DNA of 6,727 nucleotides from Desulfobacterales bacterium (GCA_027061865.1 JAMOVZ010000381.1:1-6727), one strand, 5' to 3'; shown: positions 1 through 5,759, counted from the first letter of the stretch. Numbers and translations are program-made. The notes: generated by a model not told the origin, from the sequence alone.

Positions 1-512
1 CTTAGATGCTCCACAAGCGGACCAGAGTAAGGATACACTTCCATTGCCTCCACCAACTCGCGGTCATCGTAGTTTCGTGGATCCCACCTGGGATTGTACT
101 CTATTTGAAACCCTGCCACCCAATATTGCTCATCCTTGAATCCCACTGCCCCATAGGCCCAGGTTGGAAGTATCCGGCCCTTGCCTCCATAGTTGGCCGC
201 TGGCAAGTGAGTCCTTACATATCCAGGCTCTAAGAAGGCCGACACCGCAAAGCAGGCAACCTCCTCGCCCTCTATCTCCACTTCTCTCAATTCCACCATT
301 TCTCCGCTTTTTGGATCTAGGCCAATGGGAGGGCATCCTGGAAGATAAAACAGCTTGCTAAACTCGGGCATGGGGATAAGGTCTTCCGGGCCCAGAGGGG
401 CTGGCTCCAAAGCCCAGAATCCTGCCATACGCAGTTCAGGATGTTCATATATGTTCCCTTTTGGATCAGCAAAAAGCAGGAATGGAAGCTGTTCCCAGCA
501 ATCTATCTGCAC
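1..512 (-). CDS. Radical SAM family protein, N-terminal part (runs off left edge)
   Basis: An open frame of 170 codons has no stop and leaves the window at the left edge, so only the N-terminus is visible. The start is GTG at 510-512, with GAGG six bases upstream at 519-522. The next in-frame ATG lies about 30 codons in, inside the conserved-looking block, so GTG is preferred. The protein opens MQIDCWEQLPFLLFADPKGN, followed by YEHPELRMAG, an LxPxPEFSKLFYLPG stretch, a P(P)IGLDPKSGE turn, and a later ACFAVSAFLEPGYVRT and LPTWAYGAVGF region. From memory this pattern of an FADPxGxIYxHP opening, a LPG..P.G.DP turn and a YxAVG segment matches a radical SAM protein common in Desulfobacterota, whose CX3CX2C iron-sulfur motif comes later and would lie outside this window. 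No cysteine cluster is visible here, so the enzyme class rests on family recall. It is transcribed divergently from the two-component operon. That it is a real coding region is much surer than its function. Confidence 0.7.
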   Translation of the reverse strand, partial: MQIDCWEQLPFLLFADPKGNIYEHPELRMAGFWALEPAPLGPEDLIPMPEFSKLFYLPGCPPIGLDPKSGEMVELREVEIEGEEVACFAVSAFLEPGYVRTHLPAANYGGKGRILPTWAYGAVGFKDEQYWVAGFQIEYNPRWDPRNYDDRELVEAMEVYPYSGPLVEHL

Positions 513-514
513 GG

Positions 515-544
515 TTGACCTCGATGATTATTTGGGCTTAGAAT
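515..544 (+). promoter_or_regulatory. Candidate sigma70 promoter for the two-component operon
   Basis: TTGACC at 515-520 (five of six to TTGACA) and TAGAAT at 539-544 (five of six to TATAAT) are separated by 18 bp. The start would be near 551, giving a leader of about 30 nt before the kinase ATG at 580. The -35 box lies in the translation-initiation region of the divergent gene at the left, so activity of the two promoters may be coupled. Called by eye. Confidence 0.5.
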
Positions 545-550
545 ATTATA
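545..550 (-). promoter_or_regulatory. Candidate -10 box for the leftward radical SAM gene
   Basis: A perfect TATAAT reads on the minus strand at 550-545, placing a start near 537 and a leader of about 25 nt before the GTG at 512. No convincing -35 hexamer lies 16-18 bp upstream, so this would be a weak or activator-dependent promoter. It abuts the -10 box of the opposing promoter at 539-544. Confidence 0.35.
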
Positions 551-579
551 AGTTTTTAAAGTAAAAAAGGATTTTCTTC

Positions 580-2025
580 ATGGAGTCCTCCCCTCAACCA
601 AAGCTGCAAGGCAAACAGTTCCGGCTTGTTAAGTTTTTCGCATACGCAAGCTTCCTGGTCCTGATTATTTTCTCCTTCCCCTTTTCAGTGCTTATCTCGC
701 AAAAGGCAAAAGATATCCTGATGGAGAGCCATGAAAATTACGCCCTCCTTTTGGGCGAAAACCTCAACCACCAGGTCTTTCAAAACTTTGTTATCCCTGT
801 AACCCGGAGGTTTGGCCGGATTCGGCTCCGGGAAGAGCGCCAGTACCAGTGGATGGACAAAATCGTGCGAAACACTATCCACAGCTTTAAGGTCGACCTC
901 GTAAATGTCTACGACATCGGCAAGGGGGTTATCGCATACAGCACCAACAAGGAACTGCTGGGAAGAAAGGTCCCTCTGAGCCTGGGTTACAAAAAGGCGG
1001 TAAAAGGGCAGCACAGCTCCCGCCTCATCTCCGAGGCCAAGGAACTCTGGGGCCTCAACATCGACCTGCCAGGGGGTGAGAGAAAACTCAGGACCTTTAT
1101 TCCATTCAGGGGAATGGATCTCTTCAGTGGAGAGCAAGGGCCTGTGCTGGGCGTATTTGAGATAATCCAGGACCTCACCGAAGAATACAAGTCTCTTGAA
1201 AGATTCCAATACACTGTCTTTGCCCTTTCCATTGTAATAATGGCCCTGATATTTTTGGCCCTCCTCTTTATTGTGCATAAGGCGGAACGCATTCTCGATG
1301 AGAGGGCAAGAAAGGAGCGGGAACTTCACAGCCAACTCCATCAAGCAGAACGGCTGGCAGCCCTTGGGCAGATGGTGGCAGGAATATCCCATGAAATCCG
1401 GAATCCATTAGGGATAATCAGGAGCACGGCCGAGCTTTTGGAGAGTTTGCCAGATGCTCAAGAATCACAAAAGAGACTTTGCTCGGTGATAATCGAAGAG
1501 TCAACCAGGCTAAACAACATAATCACCGAATTCCTGGACTTTGCAAGGCCTCGAACGCCCAATATCCAAGATTGTTCGTTAACCGAAATAATCAAGAAGA
1601 ATCTCAATCTCCTCCAACTGGAACTGGCCAAGCGCGCTATCAGCGTAAAGGACAACCTCGATGGGAGGCAATTGCCTCTCAAGGCTGACCCGGAGCTTTT
1701 GTACAGAGCCTTTTTGAATATATTTATCAACTCCATTCACGCGATAGATGGCAAAGGCACTATCACCGTGAGCGGGAATGAGAAAAAGGACTACTACGAG
1801 ATCAGGGTGACCGATACTGGCAAAGGCATCAGTCCTGAGCACTTGAGCAAGGTGTTTGATCCTTTTTTTACTACAAAGGACAAGGGAACAGGATTGGGGC
1901 TATCCATAGTGCGCAAGATCATTGAGGGCCACAGGGGAAGCATCAGCGTTGAAAGCAAAGAGGGTATGGGCACCACAGTGATAGTGAGGCTTCCCAGGGG
2001 CGGCCCTAGTCTGCATCTAGGATAA
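580..2025 (+). CDS. Membrane sensor histidine kinase, HydH/ZraS/NtrB-like
   Basis: This 481-residue protein is a sensor kinase that would autophosphorylate and pass the phosphate to the regulator encoded next. A membrane segment at about residues 18-40 and a second at about 209-232 flank a roughly 165-residue segment predicted to be periplasmic. That segment contains VDLVNVYDIGKGVIAYSTN followed by LLGRK, which resembles a Cache/PAS-like sensor fold, though I cannot name the signal. A charged, probably coiled linker (234-258) leads to the HisKA dimerisation domain with phospho-acceptor His271 in SHEIRNPLG. The HATPase domain is intact: N box NIFINSIHAI with Asn384, DTGKG at 412-416, FDPFF at 426-430, and GTGLGLS at 436-442. 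No HAMP domain or C-terminal receiver is evident. The start ATG at 580 has AAGG at 567-570. The next gene begins 6 bp after the stop, so the two are one operon. Class is certain; stimulus unknown. Confidence 0.95.
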   Translation: MESSPQPKLQGKQFRLVKFFAYASFLVLIIFSFPFSVLISQKAKDILMESHENYALLLGENLNHQVFQNFVIPVTRRFGRIRLREERQYQWMDKIVRNTIHSFKVDLVNVYDIGKGVIAYSTNKELLGRKVPLSLGYKKAVKGQHSSRLISEAKELWGLNIDLPGGERKLRTFIPFRGMDLFSGEQGPVLGVFEIIQDLTEEYKSLERFQYTVFALSIVIMALIFLALLFIVHKAERILDERARKERELHSQLHQAERLAALGQMVAGISHEIRNPLGIIRSTAELLESLPDAQESQKRLCSVIIEESTRLNNIITEFLDFARPRTPNIQDCSLTEIIKKNLNLLQLELAKRAISVKDNLDGRQLPLKADPELLYRAFLNIFINSIHAIDGKGTITVSGNEKKDYYEIRVTDTGKGISPEHLSKVFDPFFTTKDKGTGLGLSIVRKIIEGHRGSISVESKEGMGTTVIVRLPRGGPSLHLG

Positions 2026-2031
2026 GAAACC

Positions 2032-3396
2032 ATGGAAACCATACTGATTGTAGATGATGAGAAAAACTATCTGGTGGTCTTAGAAGCCTTGCTCTCACCC
2101 GAGGGCTATGAGGTGATCACTGTGGACAATGCCATCGATGCCTTACGGCTCATCCGGGAATCAGACATTGACCTTGTGATCACGGACATGAGGATGCCGG
2201 GCACAAGTGGGATGGAACTCCTGCAGGAGAGCAAGAAGATTCGCCCACAGCTCCCCGTGATCATAATGACCGCTTACGGGACAATCGAGATGGCCGTTGA
2301 GGCCATGAAAAAGCACGCATACGATTATATCACCAAACCATTCCGGAATGAGGAGCTGAAACTAACGGTGCGGAAGGCCCTGGAGGCCCACCAGCTGTTG
2401 AAGGAGAACAGGCGCCTGAGGGCAGCACTTTCTGAACGCTTCAGGTATGGATCCATCGTGGGCAAGAGCAAGCCCATGCTCAAGATCTACGACCTTATCG
2501 ACAAGGTGGCCGTTTCCAAGGCCTCTGTGTTCATCACAGGTCCTTCGGGCACGGGCAAGGAGCTGATAGCAAAGGCCATCCATTACTCAGGGCCTAGAAA
2601 GGAGGGGCCGTTTGTCTCCCTCAACTGTGGGGCACTCACAGAGACGCTGCTTGAAAGCGAACTTTTCGGCCATGAGAAAGGGGCCTTTACAGGGGCCGTT
2701 TCCATGAAAAAGGGGCGCTTTGAACTTGCCCACGGGGGCACGCTCTTTCTGGACGAGGTGGGCGACATGCCACCTTCCCTCCAGGTGAAACTCCTCCGGG
2801 TGCTTCAGGAAATGGAATTTGAACGAGTAGGTGGAACCAAGAGTATCCAGGTAGACGTAAGGATAATTTCGGCATCCAACAAAGATATTCGAGAAGATGT
2901 GGCAAAGGGCCGCTTCAGAAAAGATCTCCTTTACAGGTTAAATGTTATAGAGATTCAGGTCCCTCCTCTCAAAGAGCGAAGGGATGATATCCCCCTCCTT
3001 GTAAAACATTTTTTGGAGAAATACACCAAGGAGGAAGGGAAAGGCCCAATAGAGCTGGCCCCAGAGGTCTGGAAGGTGTTTTACAGATATTCTTGGCCCG
3101 GAAATGTACGGGAACTGGAAAACGTGATAGAGAGGGCAGTGGTCCTTTGTTCAGATAACACTATTACGGTACAAGATCTCCCAGAGGAACTTGTGGGGGC
3201 TGAGGCAGAGCTGGATGTGGATAGATTCGTTCCCTTGGGAATGCCTCTTCCCAAGGCCTTGGAGCGCATAGAGGAGAGCCTCATTAGGAGGGCTCTGGCC
3301 AAGTGCAACAATGTCCAGGCCCACGCAGCCAACATGCTTGGTATCACAAAGAGCCTCATGCAGCACAAGATCAAGAAGTACAATATCCGGGTCTGA
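2032..3396 (+). CDS. Sigma54-dependent response regulator, NtrC family
   Basis: This 454-residue protein is a bacterial enhancer-binding protein with the standard three-domain order. The receiver domain (about 1-118) has the acidic pair Asp8/Asp9, phospho-acceptor Asp52 in DLVITDMRMPG, Thr80 and Lys102. The central AAA+ domain (about 140-370) has Walker A GPSGTGKE at 170-177, the sigma54-contacting loop GAFTGA at 217-222, Walker B GTLFLDE ending at Glu242, and WPGNVREL at 355-362. The C-terminus (about 415-454) is a Fis-type helix-turn-helix ending AANMLGITKSLMQHKIKKY. Every residue expected for phosphorylation, ATP hydrolysis and sigma54 remodelling is present, so it should be a working activator. 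AGGA at 2019-2022 serves as ribosome site and touches the kinase stop. It would be activated by the preceding kinase. Targets are unknown, but a sigma54-like promoter lies about 190 bp beyond its stop. Family assignment is secure. Confidence 0.97.
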   Translation: METILIVDDEKNYLVVLEALLSPEGYEVITVDNAIDALRLIRESDIDLVITDMRMPGTSGMELLQESKKIRPQLPVIIMTAYGTIEMAVEAMKKHAYDYITKPFRNEELKLTVRKALEAHQLLKENRRLRAALSERFRYGSIVGKSKPMLKIYDLIDKVAVSKASVFITGPSGTGKELIAKAIHYSGPRKEGPFVSLNCGALTETLLESELFGHEKGAFTGAVSMKKGRFELAHGGTLFLDEVGDMPPSLQVKLLRVLQEMEFERVGGTKSIQVDVRIISASNKDIREDVAKGRFRKDLLYRLNVIEIQVPPLKERRDDIPLLVKHFLEKYTKEEGKGPIELAPEVWKVFYRYSWPGNVRELENVIERAVVLCSDNTITVQDLPEELVGAEAELDVDRFVPLGMPLPKALERIEESLIRRALAKCNNVQAHAANMLGITKSLMQHKIKKYNIRV

Positions 3397-3450
3397 GGTA
3401 AAAAAACTTGAACCAGGGTTTCTGCTGTACTTTCAACCTATTGCATTGAA

Positions 3451-3470
3451 GCCAGCCAATTTTGGTTGGC
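3451..3470. repeat. Imperfect palindrome, possible regulator-binding site
   Basis: GCCAGCCAATTTTGGTTGGC has nine-base arms that pair except for one G-T position. It lies 55 bp after the response regulator stop and 3 bp before a second, perfect palindrome. No run of T follows, so it is unlikely to be a terminator. It sits about 130 bp upstream of the sigma54-like -24 box, within the range usual for enhancer sites of NtrC-type activators. Binding by the neighbouring regulator is inference only. Confidence 0.45.
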
Positions 3471-3473
3471 CTC

Positions 3474-3491
3474 GGTACAAAATTTTGTACC
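3474..3491. repeat. Perfect 18-bp palindrome, candidate operator or enhancer site
   Basis: GGTACAAAATTTTGTACC is an exact palindrome with no spacer, so it would fold poorly as RNA (no loop) but suits a dimeric DNA-binding protein such as one with a Fis-type helix-turn-helix. Its centre is about 132 bp upstream of the start predicted from the sigma54-like promoter, a normal enhancer distance. No similar palindrome is seen in the divergent promoter region at 513-579, so autoregulation through this site is not supported. Confidence 0.5.
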
Positions 3492-3512
3492 CAAATACAT
3501 CCCAGCCTTACC

Positions 3513-3525
3513 CATCAATTTTTTT
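3513..3525 (+). promoter_or_regulatory. IHF-like site between enhancer-like palindromes and sigma54-like promoter
   Basis: CATCAATTTTTTT matches WATCAANNNNTTR at all but the first and last positions and is followed by one more T in an 8-T run. It lies between the palindromes and the sigma54-like promoter, where a DNA bend often helps NtrC-type activators reach sigma54 polymerase. The motif is degenerate and AT-rich DNA gives chance matches. Confidence 0.3.
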
Positions 3526-3587
3526 TGGCCTTCCAATTTTTGCGTTAAGTCAATAAGTTACCCCTAAGTTAGACACCTCCGGAATGA

Positions 3588-3604
3588 CTGGCAAGCTTAT
3601 TGCT
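3588..3604 (+). promoter_or_regulatory. Sigma54 (-24/-12) promoter candidate
   Basis: CTGGCAAGCTTATTGCT matches the consensus YTGGCACGNNNNTTGCW at all defined positions but one (A for the second C). The invariant GG is at 3590-3591 and GC at 3602-3603, with exactly the 10 bases between them that sigma54 requires. The start would be G3615 or A3616, both purines. There is no protein gene downstream on this strand, only a terminator-type hairpin. The gene immediately upstream encodes a sigma54 activator. The match is strong for a by-eye call, but activity is untested. Confidence 0.6.
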
Positions 3605-3614
3605 TTATTTACCT

Positions 3615-3676
3615 GATAAAAAACTCTTTCCTCCTAAATGAAACAGGCCGTCCCGCGTGGCGGCCTGTTTCATTTT
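3615..3676 (+). ncRNA. Candidate sigma54-driven small RNA of about 62 nt
   Basis: The 5' end is set by the sigma54-like promoter and the 3' end by the T-rich tail of the hairpin at 3636-3675. The first 21 bases are unstructured: an A-rich stretch, then CTCTTTCCTCCT. CCTCCT (3630-3635) equals the anti-Shine-Dalgarno core of 16S rRNA, so it could pair with ribosome-binding sites of target mRNAs, as C/U-rich seeds of known regulatory RNAs do. The rest is the hairpin terminator. An alternative is that the hairpin simply ends the two-component mRNA, in which case this stretch is part of a long 3' untranslated region. Not matched to any known RNA family. Confidence 0.4.
3636..3675. terminator. Bidirectional intrinsic terminator hairpin
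   Basis: Arms at 3636-3650 and 3661-3675 pair perfectly over 15 bp around a 10-base loop. The GC-rich core ACAGGCCG / CGGCCTGT is followed by TTCATTTT on the plus strand and TTCATTT on the minus strand, giving U-rich tails both ways. It can end rightward transcripts (the two-component mRNA, 240 bp after its stop, or the proposed small RNA) and leftward transcripts from era, whose stop lies about 180 bp away. Confidence 0.75.
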
Positions 3677-3702
3677 AAAATCTTCACCCCCATCAGGGCT
3701 AT

Positions 3703-3717
3703 TTACTTATTTGTGGT
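3703..3717 (+). repeat. Half-copy of the inverted repeat arm near era
   Basis: TTACTTATTTGTGGT matches the left arm of the inverted repeat at 3814-3828 (TTACCCATTTGTGGT) in 13 of 15 positions, in the same orientation and 111 bp away. Its flanks TTTAC and GTAAA can also pair weakly. It makes three related half-sites in this AT-rich stretch. Confidence 0.45.
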
Positions 3718-3811
3718 AAAGCCATTTTCGGGTAATTACGTTCGGAAACCCTAAAGTCTTCAAAGTAGCATTATTTTATATTTGTTTGTAAAATCAACAT
3801 ATTATATTATT

Positions 3812-3848
3812 TTTTACCCATTTGTGGTTCTACCACAAATGGGTAAAA
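3812..3848. repeat. Perfect inverted repeat, 17-bp arms, 3-base loop, just downstream of era
   Basis: Arms 3812-3828 and 3832-3848 are exact complements (ACCCATTTGTGGT core) around TCT. The repeat begins 10 bp beyond the era stop on the minus strand. Bases after the hairpin on either strand are A-rich rather than T-rich, so it is not a canonical intrinsic terminator. It could protect the era mRNA 3' end, be a repetitive palindromic element, or bind a protein. Confidence 0.8.
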
Positions 3849-3858
3849 GGGGAGTGTT

Positions 3859-4743
3859 TTAATAACCGAGGCGTCGGAGGGCCTTGGCATTCTTGCTCCA
3901 GTTCCTCTCAACTCTCACCATCAGGTCCAAGAATATTTTGACCCCAAACCGGGCCTCCAACTCCTCTCTTGCCTCCTTGCCTATCTTTTTGATCATGCTG
4001 CCCCCCTTGCCTATCAGGATGCCTTTCTGGGAATTTGTCTCCACATGAATCTTGGCCCTAATTGAAAGAAGACCTTTTTCAGGATCCTCGGCCATGGTCT
4101 CCACGGTGACGGCACAAGAATATGGTACCTCTTCCCTGGTGTAGAGATATATCTTTTCCCGGATGATCTCAGATACCAGAAAGGCCTCGGATTGGTCTGT
4201 CTTCATATCCCCGGGAAAAAGCTGGGGGCCGGGAGGGAGCAAGTTTTTCAATTCCTCAAGCAAACCGCCCAAATTGATTCCTCGAAGGGCCGAGATAGGC
4301 ACGATGGCTGAAAAATCATACTCCTTTTGATATCTGTCAATAATGGGAAGAAGTTGGTCCTTTCTGCCCTGGTCCACCTTGTTTATGGCAAGGACCGCAG
4401 GCTTTCCGGCTTTTCTCAGATGCCCTATGATGGGGCGGATTTCAGGGTCGTCCGCCCTCCGTATCTCGATCATCAGAAGCACTATGTCAACCTCTTGGAG
4501 GGCTGCCTTTGCAGACTCAACCATGCTTTTGTGAAGGGGCGTTTGCGTCTTATGGATACCTGGTGTATCCATGAAGACCATTTGGAACTCCGGAGTCGTG
4601 TATATGCCGGTGATGCGATTCCTTGTGGTCTGCGGTTTGGCGGTGACGATTGCCACCTTGTCACCCAGGATGCTATTGAGAAGAGTGGACTTGCCAACAT
4701 TAGGGGGGCCGACAATAGCTATGAAACCAGATCGATAACTCAT
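3859..4743 (-). CDS. era: GTPase Era, 16S rRNA-binding ribosome assembly factor
   Basis: This 294-residue protein has the normal length and order of Era: an N-terminal GTPase domain and a C-terminal KH domain that binds the 3' end of 16S rRNA during 30S maturation. G1 is GPPNVGKS at 12-19, the switch I region holds TTRNRITGI, G3 is DTPG at 59-62, G4 is NKVD at 121-124, and G5 is SALRG at 151-155. The KH GxxG loop is GKGG at 245-248 within GILIGKGGSMIKKIG, and the C-terminus NWSKNAKALRRLGY is typical of the family. The ATG at 4741-4743 overlaps the stop of the upstream radical SAM gene by four bases (ATGA), so translation is probably coupled, with GAGGG about 10 bases upstream as an extra ribosome site. 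It is the last gene of the operon. No unusual residues seen. Confidence 0.98.
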   Translation of the reverse strand: MSYRSGFIAIVGPPNVGKSTLLNSILGDKVAIVTAKPQTTRNRITGIYTTPEFQMVFMDTPGIHKTQTPLHKSMVESAKAALQEVDIVLLMIEIRRADDPEIRPIIGHLRKAGKPAVLAINKVDQGRKDQLLPIIDRYQKEYDFSAIVPISALRGINLGGLLEELKNLLPPGPQLFPGDMKTDQSEAFLVSEIIREKIYLYTREEVPYSCAVTVETMAEDPEKGLLSIRAKIHVETNSQKGILIGKGGSMIKKIGKEAREELEARFGVKIFLDLMVRVERNWSKNAKALRRLGY

Positions 4744-5759
4744 ATCACTTGAACCCTCGCTTCCCCTTGGCCGATGGCCTTATCAATAGTTACGGAAACG
4801 ATCTCTGCGCCCAAGGAGCTTTCCAGATACCGTGCGCCCTGCCCCTTAAATCCTTTAAGAAAAGAGATGTCATTAGGATGGACACTCAATAAGAGTTGCT
4901 TCCCCTTAACGGCACCTAAAATGGAATCAAGAATCTTCTTTTGAAAAATTCTTGCCCTCACGAGGTGGCCCAGGCTTGGATGCCAGGGACCAGCCACAAC
5001 GCTACCGTCTCTCATCAGGCTTTGAGAACTCATAAGCCCGATCCTAATTACAGGTATCCCCGCCCCCTCAAATTTCCTCACTGCCCAAGCGCACCTTTCC
5101 ACCGCCTCATCTAGGCCGAGCGGCTTATAGACACCCTGGCGATACAGGCGGGCCAGTTCAGTGCCCTGGATTACCACGGTGGGATAGAGACGAACACAAT
5201 CTGGCCTGAGTTCAAGGGTCTTCCGAATCGTCTGCTTGAAAGAGTCTTCTGTTTCCCTGGGGAGCCCTGGCATCAATTGGATCCCCACTGAAAACCCCTT
5301 ATCCCTCAGTTTCCGTAACCCCTCCACCGTATCCTTTACGGTATGGCCGCGATTTGAGGCCTCAAGGACCTCATCATCCATTGCTTGGGCCCCCAGTTCC
5401 ACTAGCTTCACGCCGCAGCATCTCATGAGTTCAAGCTTTTCATCGCTCAACATATCAGGCCTGGTTGAAACCCTGATACCCTTGAAGAGGCCCCTCTTCA
5501 AGAAAGGGCTGACTGCCTCCAGAAGGGCTCTGATGCGCTCCGTTCCCAAACCTGTAAAGGTCCCTCCATAAAAGGCCACCTGATTTTCGTTTTCCTTGCG
5601 ATATGATCTTGAGCCCACAGCTTGGCTCAGGATCTCTTTTATCTGTTCAGGGGCAGGGAGCCTCGAGCGCTCCGAGGTAATCAGGCCTTGGTCGCAGAAC
5701 ACGCAACGGGTAGGGCAACTCAGGTTTGGGATAAAGATCGGTACAATAAATCTCTTCAT
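4740..5759 (-). CDS. Radical SAM protein, Elp3-like fold without acetyltransferase domain
   Basis: The 339-residue protein has the radical SAM iron-sulfur motif CX3CX2C at Cys15, Cys19 and Cys22 (SCPTRCVFCDQ). Further family marks are YGGTF at 64-68 (SAM binding), RVSTRPD near 96-102, VELGAQAMDDEVL at 120-132, NRGHT at 136-140, QLMPGLP at 161-167, and RLYPTVVIQGTEL at 190-202. The pattern VELGxQ...VL..NRGHT and LMPGLP is shared with the radical SAM half of Elp3, the tRNA wobble-uridine modification enzyme, but the protein is too short for the GNAT acetyltransferase half and ends with a small domain containing GPWHPSLGHLV. It is therefore not Elp3 itself, and its substrate is unknown. Both ends overlap neighbours by four bases (ATGA with rnc upstream and era downstream). 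Location between two RNA-processing genes suggests an RNA-related role, which is inference. AGGTG or AAAGG precedes the ATG. Confidence 0.93.
   Translation of the reverse strand: MKRFIVPIFIPNLSCPTRCVFCDQGLITSERSRLPAPEQIKEILSQAVGSRSYRKENENQVAFYGGTFTGLGTERIRALLEAVSPFLKRGLFKGIRVSTRPDMLSDEKLELMRCCGVKLVELGAQAMDDEVLEASNRGHTVKDTVEGLRKLRDKGFSVGIQLMPGLPRETEDSFKQTIRKTLELRPDCVRLYPTVVIQGTELARLYRQGVYKPLGLDEAVERCAWAVRKFEGAGIPVIRIGLMSSQSLMRDGSVVAGPWHPSLGHLVRARIFQKKILDSILGAVKGKQLLLSVHPNDISFLKGFKGQGARYLESSLGAEIVSVTIDKAIGQGEARVQVI

Larger units (their letters stand above)
3457..3531. repeat. Diverged direct repeat, 16-bp units 59 bp apart
   Basis: The unit at 3457-3472 (CAATTTTGGTTGGCCT) recurs at 3516-3531 as CAATTTTTTTTGGCCT, 14 of 16 identical, with both differences adjacent in the middle. 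The first copy overlaps the palindrome at 3451-3470 and the second overlaps the IHF-like site. It may reflect duplicated regulator sites or chance in AT-rich DNA. Confidence 0.4.
3397..3858. other. 462-bp intergenic region between convergent operons, no supportable protein gene
   Basis: The region separates the rightward two-component operon from the leftward era operon. The longest short frames are unconvincing: 38 codons at 3638-3754 plus strand, with no ribosome site and a start inside a hairpin, and two minus-strand frames of 22-25 codons. Instead it holds clustered non-coding signals, listed separately: palindromes at 3451-3470 and 3474-3491, an IHF-like site at 3513-3525, a sigma54-like promoter at 3588-3604, a terminator hairpin at 3636-3675 and a perfect inverted repeat at 3812-3848. 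The part from 3676 to 3811 is AT-rich, with no signal beyond one repeat half-copy. Confidence 0.8.

Noticed and set aside
685..1392. Long minus-strand open frame of 235 codons inside the kinase gene
   Set aside because: It is opposite a fully conserved kinase frame and its translation shows no recognisable domain; a shadow frame.
3451..3470. Palindrome considered as terminator of the two-component operon
   Set aside because: The only loop possible is very short and no T-run follows; the hairpin at 3636-3675 is a much better terminator.
3561..3580. CCCCTAAGTTAGACACC, resembling an insertion-sequence end
   Set aside because: No matching inverted end, target duplication or transposase remnant was found in the window.
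3612..3680. 22-codon minus-strand frame beginning ATG AAA CAG in the same hairpin
   Set aside because: The shared ATGAAACAG wording on both strands is a by-product of the palindrome. A G-rich stretch upstream could pass as a ribosome site, but the frame is tiny and covers the terminator.
3638..3754. 38-codon plus-strand frame beginning ATG AAA CAG
   Set aside because: It has no ribosome site (CCTCCT precedes it instead), its start lies in a hairpin arm and it would read through a terminator. Low-complexity chance frame.
4327..4752. 141-codon plus-strand open frame opposite era
   Set aside because: It lies antisense to the conserved GTPase motifs and has no family features.
4740..5759. Naming the radical SAM gene elp3
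   Set aside because: It lacks the GNAT acetyltransferase domain and is much shorter than Elp3; only the radical SAM half is similar.
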